This document shows, piece after piece, positions 32,498-44,070 of a stretch of DNA of 64,000 bases. The translations under genes were made by a program, and so were the position numbers. The DNA is taken from the NCBI RefSeq assembly GCF_000384965.1, contig NZ_CM001844.1:1032042-1096041 (forward strand). The letters run 5' to 3'. Within the stretch, counting starts at the first letter, position 1; each line of letters begins with the position of its first letter. This DNA comes from Bartonella bovis 91-4. Lineage in GTDB: Bacteria; Pseudomonadota; Alphaproteobacteria; Rhizobiales; Rhizobiaceae. Below the pieces are notes generated by a model. The model did no database searches. It was not told where the DNA came from and was given only the letters and a program-made list of their open reading frames with translations.

Positions 32498-33620
32498 TAA
32501 AAAGCTCCTTTCTAATATCTGATAATGACCATCCTGCAATCAACGCTTCAGCCATATCCGCAAGAACTCTGGTTGCATGAGGTTGCCCAACCTTTTTTGC
32601 AGCAAGCGCCTGTTTTTCTAATAAGTGTGGTTTATGACAAGCTTTCGTTAAAAGAGAAGCGAGTATTTGCGCATTTAAATCCTTTTCTACTATAATTTGA
32701 GCAGCTCCCGTTGCAGCAAGCATTGCCGCATTTTCCGCTTGATCGTGATCTAAAGCATGGGGATAGGGAATCAATAAAGCTGGTCTCCCAATGACAGCTA
32801 TTTCACAAACCGTTGAAGCACCAGAACGTGACATAATAAAATGAGACCAAGCAATATGTTCAGCCATGTTATCAAAAAAAGGAGAAACTTTTGCTTCTAC
32901 CCCCATATTGCGATAAATTTGTACCAAATCCATTACTTCATCACGAACCTGCTGAATAATACGTAAACGTTTACGGATATTATTATCAAGTAAAGCAATC
33001 GCTTCAGGAACAATTTTTGAAAAAACAGAAGCTCCCTGGCTTCCACCAAAAACCAAAAAATGAAATGGCTTTTTCTCAGTGGAAGTACAATAAGGAATTT
33101 CTGCCGCTTTTAAAATAGCCTCACGAACAGGATTACCTGTAAGAAACGTCTTATGCGCATAAACTCCATTAGCTGACAATAAACCACCTGCTATTGCATT
33201 GACCCTACCTGCTAAAATCCTATTAGCACGGCCCATAACAGCATTTTGCTCATGAACAAATGTTACACGTCTTGTTAAGGCAGCAATCAAAACCGGTGGA
33301 AAGGTAGGATAACCACCAAATCCACCCACAAGAACAGGACGCAATTTATAAAAAAGCACCCACGACTGAACTATTCCCTTCAACAAATGCCAAAATGTTT
33401 TTATAAGTGTAAAAGGATGATATCGTGTCAATGTTGCTGATGAAATAATATGAATATGCTTTTCATCAAAATGACGTACAAAATACTTACCTCTTTCATC
33501 TGTTGCCAAATGAACATCGTATCCACGCTGCCTTAATTCAATAGAAAGTGCCTCTGCAGGAAAAAGATGCCCACCTGTACCACCAGCAACCAAAATAATA
33601 ACCTTTTTCTTATGCGTCAT
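32481..33620 (-). CDS. murG: lipid II synthase MurG
   Basis: GT-B glycosyltransferase that adds GlcNAc to lipid I on the inner face of the membrane. Motifs: [18 protein letters not shown] near the N terminus, [52 protein letters not shown], and [25 protein letters not shown]. The start MTHKKK at 33620 leaves 11 bases after the ftsW stop and gives 379 residues; the open frame upstream to 33677 runs into ftsW. Confidence 0.96.
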   Translation of the reverse strand: MTHKKKVIILVAGGTGGHLFPAEALSIELRQRGYDVHLATDERGKYFVRHFDEKHIHIISSATLTRYHPFTLIKTFWHLLKGIVQSWVLFYKLRPVLVGGFGGYPTFPPVLIAALTRRVTFVHEQNAVMGRANRILAGRVNAIAGGLLSANGVYAHKTFLTGNPVREAILKAAEIPYCTSTEKKPFHFLVFGGSQGASVFSKIVPEAIALLDNNIRKRLRIIQQVRDEVMDLVQIYRNMGVEAKVSPFFDNMAEHIAWSHFIMSRSGASTVCEIAVIGRPALLIPYPHALDHDQAENAAMLAATGAAQIIVEKDLNAQILASLLTKACHKPHLLEKQALAAKKVGQPHATRVLADMAEALIAGWSLSDIRKELFNENAI

Positions 33621-33631
33621 TAGGTGATATC

Positions 33632-34771
33632 CTAAATAATAGGTGGAGGAAAAGCTGAAAACCGTGTTTCTGGCCAACGGCGTGTCAAACTGAGCAAAAT
33701 ACCCATCGAAATAGCAATTGCCACCATAGATGAACCGCCATAAGAAATAAAAGGTAATGTCATACCTTTTGGAGGTATTAAATGAAGATTAACCGCCATA
33801 TTAATCCCTGATTGCAGACCAATCATTATTGCCATGCCAGTAATACCAAAACACGTAAATGAATCACGTGTATTCAACGCTATATAAAGTGAACGTATAA
33901 CGACAAAACCAAAAAGGGCCATAATCAATAAACAGAAGATAATGCCATATTCTTCAGCTGCAACAGAAAACACAAAATCTGTATGACTATCGGGAATAAT
34001 GCGTTTAATTGTACCCTCACCTGGCCCTTGACCAAACCACCCACCATTTAAAATAGCTTCACGTCCCACATCCACCTGGAATGTATCGCCTTCACCTGTC
34101 AAAAAACCATTAATACGTTCGCGTACATGGTGAACAAAAAAATAAGCTAAAAAACCTCCTACAACAGCTAAAATAACAAAGAACAAAATAATAGTAAGAG
34201 GTACACCTGTAACAAAAAACAAACCACCCCATGTTGCACTAATCAAAAGTGTTTGACCAATATCAGGTTGTAAAACAAGAAGCGTGCAACAAAGAGCATA
34301 AAGTGCAATAGACAGAATATAGCGAAACCTACCATAATGTTTCATTTGATCTGAAAACAACCAAGCTGACACAACCACAAACGCTGGTTTCATAAATTCT
34401 GAAGCTTGTAAAGAAATACCAAACAAAGAAATCCAACGCCGCGCTCCTTTTAATTCAGAACCAAATAATAAAGTCGCGACCATAAGAATAAGTGCCGCAA
34501 ATAATAAAAGAATGCATAAACGGCGAATATTACGAGGTGAAAAAAAAGAAATAGTAACCATAGTAAAAAACGCAAGGATACTAAAAATGATATGCCAGCG
34601 AACAAAATAAAAACTATCCGCAATTCCTATTTTTTTCGCAACAGCGGGACTAGCAGCAAAAGACAACATAACGCCAATCCCCATCAAAATTAAGCAAGCA
34701 GCAAAAATAAAGCGATCAACCGTCCACCACCAATTAGCAATTGGATCTTGATTTGCACGAGTAACCATCAT
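33632..34771 (-). CDS. ftsW: SEDS peptidoglycan polymerase FtsW
   Basis: Polytopic SEDS-family glycosyltransferase that makes septal peptidoglycan with FtsI. About ten hydrophobic segments are visible. Key stretches: RRWISLFGISLQASEFMKPAFV, LQPDIGQTLLISATWGGLFF (with the catalytic-region Asp), and GLQSGINMAVNLHLIPPKGMTLPFISYGGSS. Start choice among GTG 34777, ATG 34771 and ATG 34768 is open; ATG 34771 is used. About 379 residues. Gap of 125 bases to murD upstream. Confidence 0.95.
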   Translation of the reverse strand: MMVTRANQDPIANWWWTVDRFIFAACLILMGIGVMLSFAASPAVAKKIGIADSFYFVRWHIIFSILAFFTMVTISFFSPRNIRRLCILLLFAALILMVATLLFGSELKGARRWISLFGISLQASEFMKPAFVVVSAWLFSDQMKHYGRFRYILSIALYALCCTLLVLQPDIGQTLLISATWGGLFFVTGVPLTIILFFVILAVVGGFLAYFFVHHVRERINGFLTGEGDTFQVDVGREAILNGGWFGQGPGEGTIKRIIPDSHTDFVFSVAAEEYGIIFCLLIMALFGFVVIRSLYIALNTRDSFTCFGITGMAIMIGLQSGINMAVNLHLIPPKGMTLPFISYGGSSMVAIAISMGILLSLTRRWPETRFSAFPPPII

Positions 34772-34896
34772 TTTCACTTTATCCTTTTTATCATTTCACT
34801 CAAAGCGATATGATATTTCTATCTTTTATGACAAGTATTTCAAAAACTGAATTACACTTAAAAAGATTCTGGATCGTTAATGGCAGAATAAATTTC

Positions 34897-36303
34897 TTAT
34901 AATTCGTTTTCCTTCAACCGTCTAACCAAAGAAATAAAAGTCTCTCCGCGTACTTCATAATTTTTGAATTGATCATAACTTGCACAAGCTGGTGAAAATA
35001 AAACTACAGCCTCTTTTGCCTTATCATAAGTTGCATCAATAGCCGCTTCACGTACTGCATTTTCCAAAGTTAAGCTCATTGAAAAAGGAAAAGCAGAACC
35101 AATCGTGTAGGCAAAATCCTCCGCAGCAGTACCAATCAAATAAGCTTTACGAATTTTATTAAAAAATCTTTTTAAAGGAGCAATTCCACCTTCCTTTGCC
35201 TGCCCTCCAACAATCCAAAAAATATCATCAAAAGTAGCAAGTGCGCAAGCTGATGCATCCGCATTAGTAGCTTTACTATCATTGATAAACAAAACCGATC
35301 CAATCTCGCATACCTGCTGCATACGATGCGCAAGCCCCATATAACTTGCTAAATGCTTCTCTATATGCAAATCAGCAATTTTTAACACCTGCAATGCCGC
35401 TAAAACCATAAGAGCATTTTGCACATTATGGACACCGCGTAACGAAGTTATTGTACCAAGATCCGCAAGCAAACAACGCTGCCCATGGCTAATAGAAAAG
35501 AGTTTTGTTCCTTCTGCATAAAAACCATCATCAATACAGCGTTCTTTAGAAATTGCTTTAACTTGACGCCCCTCATTTATAAGTCGTTGATATAAAACCT
35601 GACAAGCGGGATCATCCACTGAAACAAGAGCATGAGAAGCTTTAGAAACTAAACGCCCTTTGACTTGCACATAATGAGCAAAACTGCCATGTCGGTCAAT
35701 GTGATCAGGTGTTAAATTTAACAAAATGCCAACTGTAGGTTGAAGAGAAGGACTTAGCTCAATCTGAAACGATGAACATTCAATAACATAAATACGTTTT
35801 TTAACAAACGGTTTAAGAGTTAATATCGCAGTTCCAATATTTCCTCCCATTTGTACATCATAACCCATTTTATCTAAAAGATGAGCAAGCAAAGTAGTAG
35901 TGGTCGATTTACCATTCGTACCTGTAATAGCAATAAATGGAACATCCTGATCACAAAAACCATGTTGATGTAAAAAATGGTTCCGTGCGCGAACAAATAG
36001 TTCAATATCACCAATAACTTCTATACCTGCTTGACGTGCTTTATCGACCGTCCAATGAGGTTTCGGATGAGTTAAAGGTATCCCAGGTGCCAAAATCAGC
36101 GCAACAAATTCTGACCAATCCTCATAACGAAGATCTTTTGTCAGAATATTTTCTCTACAAGCCGCTTCTACGCTAGAAGGATTGTCATCCCACCCAATCA
36201 CTTTAGCTCCACCAGTAATCAGTGCTTGCGCCGTAGCTAATCCTGACTGTCCTAATCCAAATAAAGCGACTTTTTGACCTTTATAACATTCAACTGGAAT
36301 CAC
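34897..36303 (-). CDS. murD: UDP-N-acetylmuramoyl-L-alanine--D-glutamate ligase
   Basis: Adds D-Glu to the stem peptide. Motifs: [15 protein letters not shown] at the N terminus, [21 protein letters not shown] (ATP loop), [46 protein letters not shown] and [20 protein letters not shown]. Begins with GTG at 36303, four bases after the mraY stop. Length 468 fits. Confidence 0.96.
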   Translation of the reverse strand: MIPVECYKGQKVALFGLGQSGLATAQALITGGAKVIGWDDNPSSVEAACRENILTKDLRYEDWSEFVALILAPGIPLTHPKPHWTVDKARQAGIEVIGDIELFVRARNHFLHQHGFCDQDVPFIAITGTNGKSTTTTLLAHLLDKMGYDVQMGGNIGTAILTLKPFVKKRIYVIECSSFQIELSPSLQPTVGILLNLTPDHIDRHGSFAHYVQVKGRLVSKASHALVSVDDPACQVLYQRLINEGRQVKAISKERCIDDGFYAEGTKLFSISHGQRCLLADLGTITSLRGVHNVQNALMVLAALQVLKIADLHIEKHLASYMGLAHRMQQVCEIGSVLFINDSKATNADASACALATFDDIFWIVGGQAKEGGIAPLKRFFNKIRKAYLIGTAAEDFAYTIGSAFPFSMSLTLENAVREAAIDATYDKAKEAVVLFSPACASYDQFKNYEVRGETFISLVRRLKENEL

Positions 36304-36307
36304 AATT

Positions 36308-37378
36308 TTATCTCAACTTAAGTGTTGAAAGACCAATCAACGCCAAAACAATTGAAATAATCCAAAAGCGTACCACAACCTGACTTTCAGTCCACCCCTT
36401 TTTCTCAAAATGATGATGAATTGGAGCCATAAGGAATACACGCTTTTTTGTCAATTTAAACCAACCTACCTGAATGATAACCGACAGCGTTTCTAAAACA
36501 AAAAGCCCACCGATAACAGCTAAAACAATTTCATGCTTGGTCGCCACAGCAACAACACCCAACAACCCTCCAAGAGCCAACGAACCGGTATCACCCATAA
36601 AAATAGCCGCTGGAGGTGCATTAAACCATAAAAAGCCAAGGCCAGCACCAACAACTGTTCCTAATAAAACGGTTAACTCTCCAGTTCCAGGCACATAGTG
36701 AATTTGTAAATAATCAGCAAAATTTATATTACCAGAAAGATAAGCGATTAACGCAAACGATAAAGCAGCAACCATCACAGGAACAATAGCAAGCCCATCA
36801 AGACCATCCGTTAAATTAACTGCATTACCGGTCCCTACTATAACACAAGCAGTAAAAGGAATGAAAAACCAGCCTAAATTAATAAAATAGTCTTTTACAA
36901 AAGGTAAAGCCAATCCTGGTGAACTGGCCTTTACAATAATTAAAGAAGCAATTGTCGCAATCAAAAACTCTAAACCCAACCGTGCTTTACCAGAAAACCC
37001 TTTGTCTGTTTGCTTTGTCACTTTCAGATAATCATCATAAAAACCAATCATCCCAAAAGAAAGCATAACTAATAATGATACCCAAAGATAAATATTCGAT
37101 AAATTACACCATAAAAGCGCCGACACCACAATGCCGCTCAAAATCATTAATCCACCCATAGTAGGTGTTCCAGCTTTTTTAAAATGGGTTTGAGGACCAT
37201 CAGCTCGAATTGGTTGCCCCCTTCCTTGCCGCACTTTAAGAGAGGCAATAATGCTAGGACCAAACAAAAAAACAATTAAACCTGATGTCAGCATAGCTAG
37301 CACAGTACGGAAAGTAATATAACGAAAAACATTAACTCCTGGAAGCCAATCACTCAACGAAGAAAGCAACAAAATCAT
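36308..37378 (-). CDS. mraY: phospho-N-acetylmuramoyl-pentapeptide transferase
   Basis: Integral membrane enzyme that makes lipid I by moving phospho-MurNAc-pentapeptide to undecaprenyl phosphate. About ten transmembrane segments. Motifs: [31 protein letters not shown] (DDxxK), [31 protein letters not shown] and the His-rich loop [12 protein letters not shown], all catalytic or substrate-binding in the family. Length 356. Confidence 0.97.
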   Translation of the reverse strand: MILLLSSLSDWLPGVNVFRYITFRTVLAMLTSGLIVFLFGPSIIASLKVRQGRGQPIRADGPQTHFKKAGTPTMGGLMILSGIVVSALLWCNLSNIYLWVSLLVMLSFGMIGFYDDYLKVTKQTDKGFSGKARLGLEFLIATIASLIIVKASSPGLALPFVKDYFINLGWFFIPFTACVIVGTGNAVNLTDGLDGLAIVPVMVAALSFALIAYLSGNINFADYLQIHYVPGTGELTVLLGTVVGAGLGFLWFNAPPAAIFMGDTGSLALGGLLGVVAVATKHEIVLAVIGGLFVLETLSVIIQVGWFKLTKKRVFLMAPIHHHFEKKGWTESQVVVRFWIISIVLALIGLSTLKLR

Positions 37379-37399
37379 AGTGCAAAAAACCTGCTAAAA

Positions 37400-38821
37400 T
37401 TATAAAGACACTTTTTTATAGTGATCAAGAAGAGCAATTACAATACGCGATAAACCAACACTATGAGATGATTTAATCATAATAAGATCACCTTCTGAAA
37501 TTTCTTTTAAAATAAGCGGTAAAAGTTCCTCAACATGCTCAAAGTAATGAACTTTGACATAAGTAGAAAGCTCATTAGCCAAAAATTTCATCGCTTTTCC
37601 AACTAAAAAAACCGGATTGGCACCAGAAATGCATATTGGTTTCACCAAATCACAATGAAGCTTTTCACTATAAACTCCTAACTCAAGCATATCACCCAGA
37701 ACTGCTATTTTCCGACCACAGGTGCCGACTGGTCCCGCAGCAAGAAGATCAAGGGCAGCACACATAGAAGCAGGATTAGCATTATAACTTTCATCAATTA
37801 AATGAAATTCTCCTCCTTTCGGTAAAGATAATCTATAGCGGTTACCTCTGCCTTTTGGAAGAGAAAAACAACTCAAAGCAAGTGAAACACGTGCTAAATC
37901 AGCACCAACCACATCACAAGTTCCTAGAACACCTAAAATATTTTGTGCAATATGTCGCCCAGGAGCGCCAATTTTAATCGTCATATCTTGATCAGAAAAA
38001 TGCATGGTCATATAAGAACAATCTGTTAAAAGATGAATCTCTTTTGCTTGATAATCAGCACCTGTTGATTCCCCAAAACTCAAGATTTTTTTTACACCAC
38101 ATTGTTCTGCTTTTTGAACCAAACGAGAAAAAAAATGACTGTCCGCGTTTAAAAGAGCTACACTTTCATCGCCCAGTCCTTCAAAAATTTCAGCTTTTGC
38201 ATCTGCAATTTCTTCAAGATTTTTAAAAAAACCTATATGTCCAGCAGCAATATGAGTAATCAAAGCTACATGCGGACGAACCAATTTTACTAAAGGACGA
38301 ATTTCATCCTTATGATTCATACCAATTTCAAATATACCATAATCACTATCTGCAGGCATACGCGCCAAAGTTAGGGGAACACCCCAACAATTGTTAAAAG
38401 AACCAAGATTGGCATAAACCCTTCCAACAGTTTCAAGTGCTTGTTTAAGAGCTTCTTTTGTTGTTGTTTTTCCAACAGAACCTGTGACAGCTATAATTTT
38501 AGCTTTTGAACGCTCACGTGCTGCTTGTGCAAGTTTTTCTAACGCTTTTAAAACATCGGGAACCACAATCAATGGAGCAGCTAACTTTTTCATTTCAGCC
38601 AAACGATTTTGCGCAACTACAAGAACTCCAGCACCTTTTGCATAAGCTTGTGCAGCAAAATCATGACCGTCTAAACTATTACCTTTAATACAGAAAAAAA
38701 TATCGCCCTCTATAAGAGATCTACTATCAATAGAAATCCCAGAAAAAGTTTCTGGCAAACACCCAATTGATAAACCATTCATAACAGAAAGAAGTGTCTG
38801 TCTATCCCATAAAACTGTCAT
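37400..38821 (-). CDS. murF: UDP-MurNAc-tripeptide--D-Ala-D-Ala ligase
   Basis: Completes the UDP-MurNAc-pentapeptide. Motifs: the N-terminal [39 protein letters not shown] (ATP loop), [14 protein letters not shown], and [20 protein letters not shown], followed by VLGDMLELG. Length 473. Its ATG overlaps the murE stop by four bases (ATGA). Confidence 0.96.
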   Translation of the reverse strand: MTVLWDRQTLLSVMNGLSIGCLPETFSGISIDSRSLIEGDIFFCIKGNSLDGHDFAAQAYAKGAGVLVVAQNRLAEMKKLAAPLIVVPDVLKALEKLAQAARERSKAKIIAVTGSVGKTTTKEALKQALETVGRVYANLGSFNNCWGVPLTLARMPADSDYGIFEIGMNHKDEIRPLVKLVRPHVALITHIAAGHIGFFKNLEEIADAKAEIFEGLGDESVALLNADSHFFSRLVQKAEQCGVKKILSFGESTGADYQAKEIHLLTDCSYMTMHFSDQDMTIKIGAPGRHIAQNILGVLGTCDVVGADLARVSLALSCFSLPKGRGNRYRLSLPKGGEFHLIDESYNANPASMCAALDLLAAGPVGTCGRKIAVLGDMLELGVYSEKLHCDLVKPICISGANPVFLVGKAMKFLANELSTYVKVHYFEHVEELLPLILKEISEGDLIMIKSSHSVGLSRIVIALLDHYKKVSL

Positions 38822-40269
38822 CTATTTCGTTCTTTCAAAGCAGAAACTGCTCTCAAATGATCTGAAAAAGGATACGTTGTCTTTCCTATAATTTGACCAT
38901 TTTCATGACCTTTTCCAGCAATAATTAATGTATCTCCAGATTTAAGTAATTTCACTGCATAATCAATAGCTTCACCACGATCCGCTATTTCCATTGCTCC
39001 TGATGCCGCCTGCAAAATATCTTTTCGAATTTTTGCAGGATCTTCAGTACGAGGATTATCATCAGTAACAATAACAATATCAGCTTTGCTTACTGCAATT
39101 TTTCCCATCAAAGGTCTTTTACCTTGATCACGATCACCCCCACAACCAAAAACAAGAATCAAACGCCCCAATGTAAAGGGGCGAACACAAAGTAATACCT
39201 GCTCTAAAGCCTCTGGTTTATGAGCATAATCCACGTAAACAAATGCATTATCCTTCGTATTTCCAACTAATTCTAATCGGCCAGGTGCTCCTTGTAATTT
39301 TTTCAAAGAGCGAAAAACACTATCCGCAGGTACATTTGTCGCAATTGCTAAACCTGCAGCTATAAGTGCATTAGTCACTTGAAATTCCCCTGCAAGAGGT
39401 AAATCGAATGTGTAAATATCGTTTCCCATACGACACTCAACACATTGTCTCAAACGCTGATGCTCAATACGATTAATTGTAATAAACTTCCCCTTACGTC
39501 CAACCGTTAATACTGAACGCCCTGTTCGGGTAACATGATCAATCACCTTTTGTGAATAAACATCATCTGCAAAAATAATAGCGGGTGCATCACATGGTAA
39601 AAGCGTATCAAACAATCTCATTTTAGCACGCAGATAATCTTCCATACACGTGTGATAATCCATATGATCACGCCCTAAATTGGTGAAAGCTGCAGCTGCT
39701 AAACGCACTCCATCAAGTCGACCCTGATCAAGACCATGCGAAGAAGCTTCAAGTGCCGCATGTGTAACACCTTCACCAGCAATTTCAGATAACAAACGCT
39801 GTAACATTACCGGATCAGGTGTCGTTAGGGAGCCATAATCATTACGCTTAGGTGAAACAACACCAACTGTCCCTATGCTAGCTGCACAAAGCCCAACATG
39901 CTTCCAAATTTGCCTAACAAAAGACACAACCGATGTTTTACCGCTTGTTCCTGTAACAGCTGTCACAATTTCAGGCTGAGCACCATAAAAACGTGCAGCT
40001 GCAATGGCTAAACTATGGCGTACATCTACAACACGCAAAACTGGAACACATAACTCCTCAAGAATACAATCATAATTTGTAACTATTACCCGTGCACCAC
40101 GCTTTATAGCATCATTCACATATTGCCTGCCATCACCTTTATTTCCTTGAAGAGCCACAAAAACATAGCCAGGCAACACTTGTCGAGAATCTGAACTTAT
40201 TCCCGTAATTTCAATTGAGGAAAGACAATTATCTTCAATACATTCTGTAAATAATGTGCCAAGAAACAT
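38818..40269 (-). CDS. murE: UDP-MurNAc-L-Ala-D-Glu--meso-diaminopimelate ligase
   Basis: Adds the third stem residue. Motifs: [40 protein letters not shown] (the ATP loop, Thr-Ser variant), [27 protein letters not shown], and [17 protein letters not shown]. The stretch [13 protein letters not shown] contains DNPR, the meso-diaminopimelate specificity motif, so the third residue is meso-Dap rather than Lys. Length 483. Overlaps murF by four bases and follows ftsI by 17 bases. Confidence 0.96.
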   Translation of the reverse strand: MFLGTLFTECIEDNCLSSIEITGISSDSRQVLPGYVFVALQGNKGDGRQYVNDAIKRGARVIVTNYDCILEELCVPVLRVVDVRHSLAIAAARFYGAQPEIVTAVTGTSGKTSVVSFVRQIWKHVGLCAASIGTVGVVSPKRNDYGSLTTPDPVMLQRLLSEIAGEGVTHAALEASSHGLDQGRLDGVRLAAAAFTNLGRDHMDYHTCMEDYLRAKMRLFDTLLPCDAPAIIFADDVYSQKVIDHVTRTGRSVLTVGRKGKFITINRIEHQRLRQCVECRMGNDIYTFDLPLAGEFQVTNALIAAGLAIATNVPADSVFRSLKKLQGAPGRLELVGNTKDNAFVYVDYAHKPEALEQVLLCVRPFTLGRLILVFGCGGDRDQGKRPLMGKIAVSKADIVIVTDDNPRTEDPAKIRKDILQAASGAMEIADRGEAIDYAVKLLKSGDTLIIAGKGHENGQIIGKTTYPFSDHLRAVSALKERNR

Positions 40270-40286
40270 GATCGCTTATCTTTATG

Positions 40287-42038
40287 TTAATTTTTTACTG
40301 TTGTCTTAGATAATTTAGCATTATCACTTGCACTTAAAGCCATCTCATATTCTTTTTTAAAATCCGATTTTATTCCAAGAAAACTAGCTGAACGGCGAAT
40401 AATATTCGCAAGCATCGGTGCTGCATTCAGTGCTGCTACTGCTGAATGTTTGCCATCTTCAGGTTGAGGTTCATCAACAATTGTTAAAACAACATAAGAA
40501 GGATTATCCATAGGGAAAGCAGCAAGAAAACTGTTGAAATTCTTCATCTTAGAATATTTTCCATTTTCAACTTTTTCAGCTGTTCCTGTCTTCCCGCCAA
40601 CACGATAACCTTCCACCTTTGCATTACGCCCAGAACCAATAGTACTATTTAACTTATAAAGGTAGCGCATATTCTGGCTAGTTTGAGGATGCAATACTTG
40701 TTTAGCATGTTGCAAAGCTTTCTCCTCAGTCCGCTTTAAAAATGTGGGTTCAATCAACAAGCCACCATTCATTAACGCAGCCGTCCCCACCGCTGTTTGT
40801 AATGGTGTTGTTGCCATACCATGACCAAAGGAAATCGTCATAGAATCTATATCCCGCCAACGACGTGGCAAAACAGGGGTAGCAACCTCAGGTAATTCTA
40901 TTTCCATACGATCAAGTAAACCAAGTTTTTTTAAAAAATCACGATGTCCATCAACTCCTATTTCTAATGCTTCTCGAGCAGAGCCAATATTAGAAGAATA
41001 AATAAACACCTCCCATAGTTTTAATAAACGATTTTTTCCATGAAAATCACGAATAAAACGGCCGTGACCTACTTGAATTGGTTTTGAAGCATCAATGATA
41101 CTATTTAAATGAAAAACCTCTGAATCAAGTGCCATCGCAGTAGTAAAGCTTTTGATAATTGATCCCATTTCAAAAGTTCCAGCTGTCATCCGGTTGAGGC
41201 GGTCACCTTTAAGAGCATCAATAGGATTCCTAGGATCAAAATCAGGCACAGATACCATAGCAACAACTTCACCAGTATGGATGTTCAAAATAACAGCCCC
41301 TGCAGCAAGTGCTTTATAGCGCTTCATTCCCTTCATAAGCTCATCACGCACAATTGCCTGAATACGTATATCAATCGAAAGCTGAACTGGCTTTAATAAT
41401 GCTTCAGTTGCAAGACCAGCATTTCGAAGAACACTCAAACCCGTATCATCGATATATTTTTCTATGCCTGCTATGCCTTGATTATCAACATTAACCATAC
41501 CAAGAATATGCGAAGCTATAGGCCCATCTGGATAAAAACGACGTATTTCAGTACGAAAACCAATACCTGGAATACCAAGTGCCATAATTTGCGCTTTTTG
41601 CGTTGGAGTTAACCCACGTTGAACCCAAGAAAAACGGGATTTTTTTTTCAAACGTTTATAAGTTTCTTGCCAATTGAGCTGAGGTAAAACTGTTGAAATC
41701 AATTCAATTGTTTCATCTATATCAATAATGCGGCGTGGTTCAGCAAAAAGTGAGTAAGTTTCAATATCTGTCGCCAATAAACGCCCATTACGATCAATAA
41801 TATCAGGACGAGCTGCCAGTTGTACTGTTCTTGGCCCTTTTGCTTCTTCAATCTGTCCACCTTGAAACCCATAAGAAATAAGACATTTCCCCATAATGCC
41901 GTACAGAATAAGAAAACTCAGTAGAGAAAAAATCAATCGTGAACGGCTAAAATATGGGCGATAAATAGGCAGATCTGGATTACTTAATTGGTCATTTAAA
42001 TATTTCTTTTTCCGCGAAAACAGGAGCAATAATCGCAT
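40287..42038 (-). CDS. ftsI: septal peptidoglycan transpeptidase FtsI (PBP3)
   Basis: Class B penicillin-binding protein that cross-links septal peptidoglycan, partner of FtsW. One N-terminal membrane anchor (about residues 32-50), the dimerisation domain around LAARPDIIDRNGRLLATDI, and the transpeptidase domain with the active-site Ser in GSIIKSFT (SxxK type), SSN in YSSNIGSAREAL, and KTGTAEK. Length 583. The ATG overlaps the ftsL-like stop by one base. Confidence 0.96.
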   Translation of the reverse strand: MRLLLLFSRKKKYLNDQLSNPDLPIYRPYFSRSRLIFSLLSFLILYGIMGKCLISYGFQGGQIEEAKGPRTVQLAARPDIIDRNGRLLATDIETYSLFAEPRRIIDIDETIELISTVLPQLNWQETYKRLKKKSRFSWVQRGLTPTQKAQIMALGIPGIGFRTEIRRFYPDGPIASHILGMVNVDNQGIAGIEKYIDDTGLSVLRNAGLATEALLKPVQLSIDIRIQAIVRDELMKGMKRYKALAAGAVILNIHTGEVVAMVSVPDFDPRNPIDALKGDRLNRMTAGTFEMGSIIKSFTTAMALDSEVFHLNSIIDASKPIQVGHGRFIRDFHGKNRLLKLWEVFIYSSNIGSAREALEIGVDGHRDFLKKLGLLDRMEIELPEVATPVLPRRWRDIDSMTISFGHGMATTPLQTAVGTAALMNGGLLIEPTFLKRTEEKALQHAKQVLHPQTSQNMRYLYKLNSTIGSGRNAKVEGYRVGGKTGTAEKVENGKYSKMKNFNSFLAAFPMDNPSYVVLTIVDEPQPEDGKHSAVAALNAAPMLANIIRRSASFLGIKSDFKKEYEMALSASDNAKLSKTTVKN

Positions 42039-42442
42039 TACTGCACACCCTTTTGAATAACATCACCATTCTGAGAAATATGATTTTTAGCAAGAAAAGC
42101 CTTATCTCCTTCAAAGGTATTCTTCTTAATCAATTCATCAATTTGATCATATAAACGTATCGGAATATCTTTCAATTCTACAATCTGACGAGGTTGTATT
42201 ATTTTCAAGCCTAATTCTTTTTGATAATATTCTGCAAGTCTTTGCATACGTAATGGTTCTATCATCGTAGCCCACTCAGCATGCAAAAGCCTTACCATAT
42301 TTTTTTCTGCTGTAATTTCCCGTTCAAGACGGTACACTTCGCTAATTTGTTTTTGAACATCATATTTTACCCTATAAGTAATAGCTGCCATACAAATCAT
42401 AATAGTCACTAAAACTATATCCAGTGTACGAAAAACTGTCAT
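42038..42442 (-). CDS. ftsL: FtsL-like cell division protein
   Basis: Small bitopic protein of 134 residues: a short cytoplasmic N terminus, one transmembrane segment (about residues 8-24), then a helical, coiled-coil-like region (VQKQISEVYRLEREITAEKNMVRLLHAEWA). FtsL proteins diverge strongly, so the call rests on size, topology and position between rsmH and ftsI, with four-base and one-base overlaps. The LHAEWA...P..MQRLAEYYQKELGL pattern is usual for the alphaproteobacterial form. Confidence 0.87.
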   Translation of the reverse strand: MTVFRTLDIVLVTIMICMAAITYRVKYDVQKQISEVYRLEREITAEKNMVRLLHAEWATMIEPLRMQRLAEYYQKELGLKIIQPRQIVELKDIPIRLYDQIDELIKKNTFEGDKAFLAKNHISQNGDVIQKGVQ

Positions 42443-43479
42443 TTCTTACTACCTTTAAAACTGGTAATTTCTGCCAAACTAAACAATTCTATATCCGTTT
42501 CAATGGCATCTTCTTGAGTACGTACGCCTACACGTAACTTTGCAGAACGTGCACGAGGATTTTTTTGTAATTCTTCCTCATTTGCAGTTTTCACACCTTT
42601 AAACAAAGGCAAAAATGTTACTGGACTAGATTGTTTTTCAGGAAGATAACGTGATCTCCCCCTCTCTCCTGAACGAGCAGAAAAAAATCTTTTTACTATG
42701 CGATCCTCAAGGGAATGAAAACTAACAACTCCTAAACGCCCCCCTGCTTTCAAAATTTTTTCAGCAGCAAATAAACCTCGTGCGAGTTCACCAAGCTCAT
42801 CATTAACGTAAATACGAAGCGCCTGAAATACCCGTGTTGCAGGATGAACACGATCATCTGGTTTACGACCCACTAAAACCTCAACAGCATTGGCAAGATC
42901 ACATGTACGCAAAAAAGGACGAATACAACGACGCTTTTCAATCATTCGTGCAATTCGATCCGCATGACGTTCTTCACCTAATATCTTAAATATACGTGAC
43001 AGCTCATTGACTCTTAAACAATTAATAACATCACTTGCTGTAAAACCAGTCTGTGCCATTCGCATATCTAGCGGACCATCTTTTTGAAAAGAAAATCCTC
43101 GTTCAGCTTCATCCAGCTGCATTGAAGATACACCAATATCAAGAATAATCGCATCCACCTTTTCTTCAACTATACAATCTAAGCGTGAAAACTCCGTTTG
43201 CACCAAACGAAGACGTGGAAAAAATTGATCGACAAGTGATTGTCCCTCACGGATTGCCTGAGGATCACGATCAAGAGCAATAACATCTGCACCTGCAGCA
43301 AGCAAAGCGCGCGTATAACCACCAGCACCAAAGGTGCCATCAATTACTTTTGCCCCAGCTAATGGTGTAAGCGCAGCTAAAACTGGCTGCAACAATACTG
43401 GAATATGGCGTTCAGTTTTGTTACCCTGCCCTGTCAAAATAACCCATCTTGATTTATATTTTTCCACATCAATAACCAT
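42439..43479 (-). CDS. rsmH: 16S rRNA (cytosine-1402-N4) methyltransferase RsmH
   Basis: Methylates N4 of C1402 in 16S rRNA. Motifs: HIPVLLQPVLAALTP, VIDGTFGAGGYTRALLA (cofactor loop), DAIILDIGVSSMQLDEAERGFSF, DGPLDMRM, HPATRVFQALRIYVNDEL and VVSFHSLEDRIVKRFF. The open frame begins at a TTG (43488); the ATG at 43479 is used, giving 346 residues. First gene of the visible dcw cluster; no mraZ lies upstream, where rnpB begins 200 bases away. Confidence 0.95.
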   Translation of the reverse strand: MVIDVEKYKSRWVILTGQGNKTERHIPVLLQPVLAALTPLAGAKVIDGTFGAGGYTRALLAAGADVIALDRDPQAIREGQSLVDQFFPRLRLVQTEFSRLDCIVEEKVDAIILDIGVSSMQLDEAERGFSFQKDGPLDMRMAQTGFTASDVINCLRVNELSRIFKILGEERHADRIARMIEKRRCIRPFLRTCDLANAVEVLVGRKPDDRVHPATRVFQALRIYVNDELGELARGLFAAEKILKAGGRLGVVSFHSLEDRIVKRFFSARSGERGRSRYLPEKQSSPVTFLPLFKGVKTANEEELQKNPRARSAKLRVGVRTQEDAIETDIELFSLAEITSFKGSKK

Positions 43480-43680
43480 CAATGGCAAATGATGTCATCA
43501 TAACCACAACTTTAACTCTCACACTTATCTCGACAAAAGAAAATGAAGTTAAAGTTATCCTAATGCACACATTAATTTATTATATTTAAAGAAATGTTAT
43601 AATTTAAAAAAACATTTTTAAGTGTGCAATTAAAACACAAATTTCTCTGAAAACTGATATCAACATTATACACAAAAATA

Positions 43681-44068
43681 TCAGTCGGCCTGTAAGCCGG
43701 GTTCTGTATGGTAAAGTTTACACTCTACATGGCAACCATTCATCTGGGACGGATGTTACCATCCGCCTCGTGCAACCTACCCAAATGACTCACCTGGAAA
43801 CTGGCTGCAAGTTAAGCCTTGCGCGTCATTTCTATTCGGTCTTGCTCCCGGTGGGGTTTACCTTGCCACACTCATTACTGAGTGCGCGGTGGGCTCTTAC
43901 CCCACCCTTTCACCCTTACCTATAAAAATAGGCGGTTTACTTTCTGTGGCACTTTCCCTAGGGTCACCCCCGCCGGGTGTTACCCGGCACCGTTTTTCCA
44001 TGGAGCCCGGACTTTCCTCACCTGCCATTTTTTAACACTAGACAAGCGCGGCTGCCCAGCCGACTGAC
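43681..44068 (-). ncRNA. rnpB: RNase P RNA, bacterial type A
   Basis: Catalytic RNA that trims tRNA 5' ends. The two ends form the P1 helix (TCAGTCGGC at the 5' end, GCCGACTGA at the 3' end). Near the 5' end the minus strand reads GAGGAAAGTCCGGGCTCC, the universal CR-I signature, and near the 3' end AACCCGGCTTACAGGC, the CR-V signature; CCCACCGCGCACTCAG lies in the middle. Length about 388 bases. It lies directly upstream of rsmH with the same orientation. Confidence 0.95.
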
Positions 44069-44070
44069 CC

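Noticed and set aside
43882..44067. 61-codon plus-strand frame within rnpB
   Set aside because: Lies inside the RNase P RNA gene; the base sequence is explained by RNA structure.
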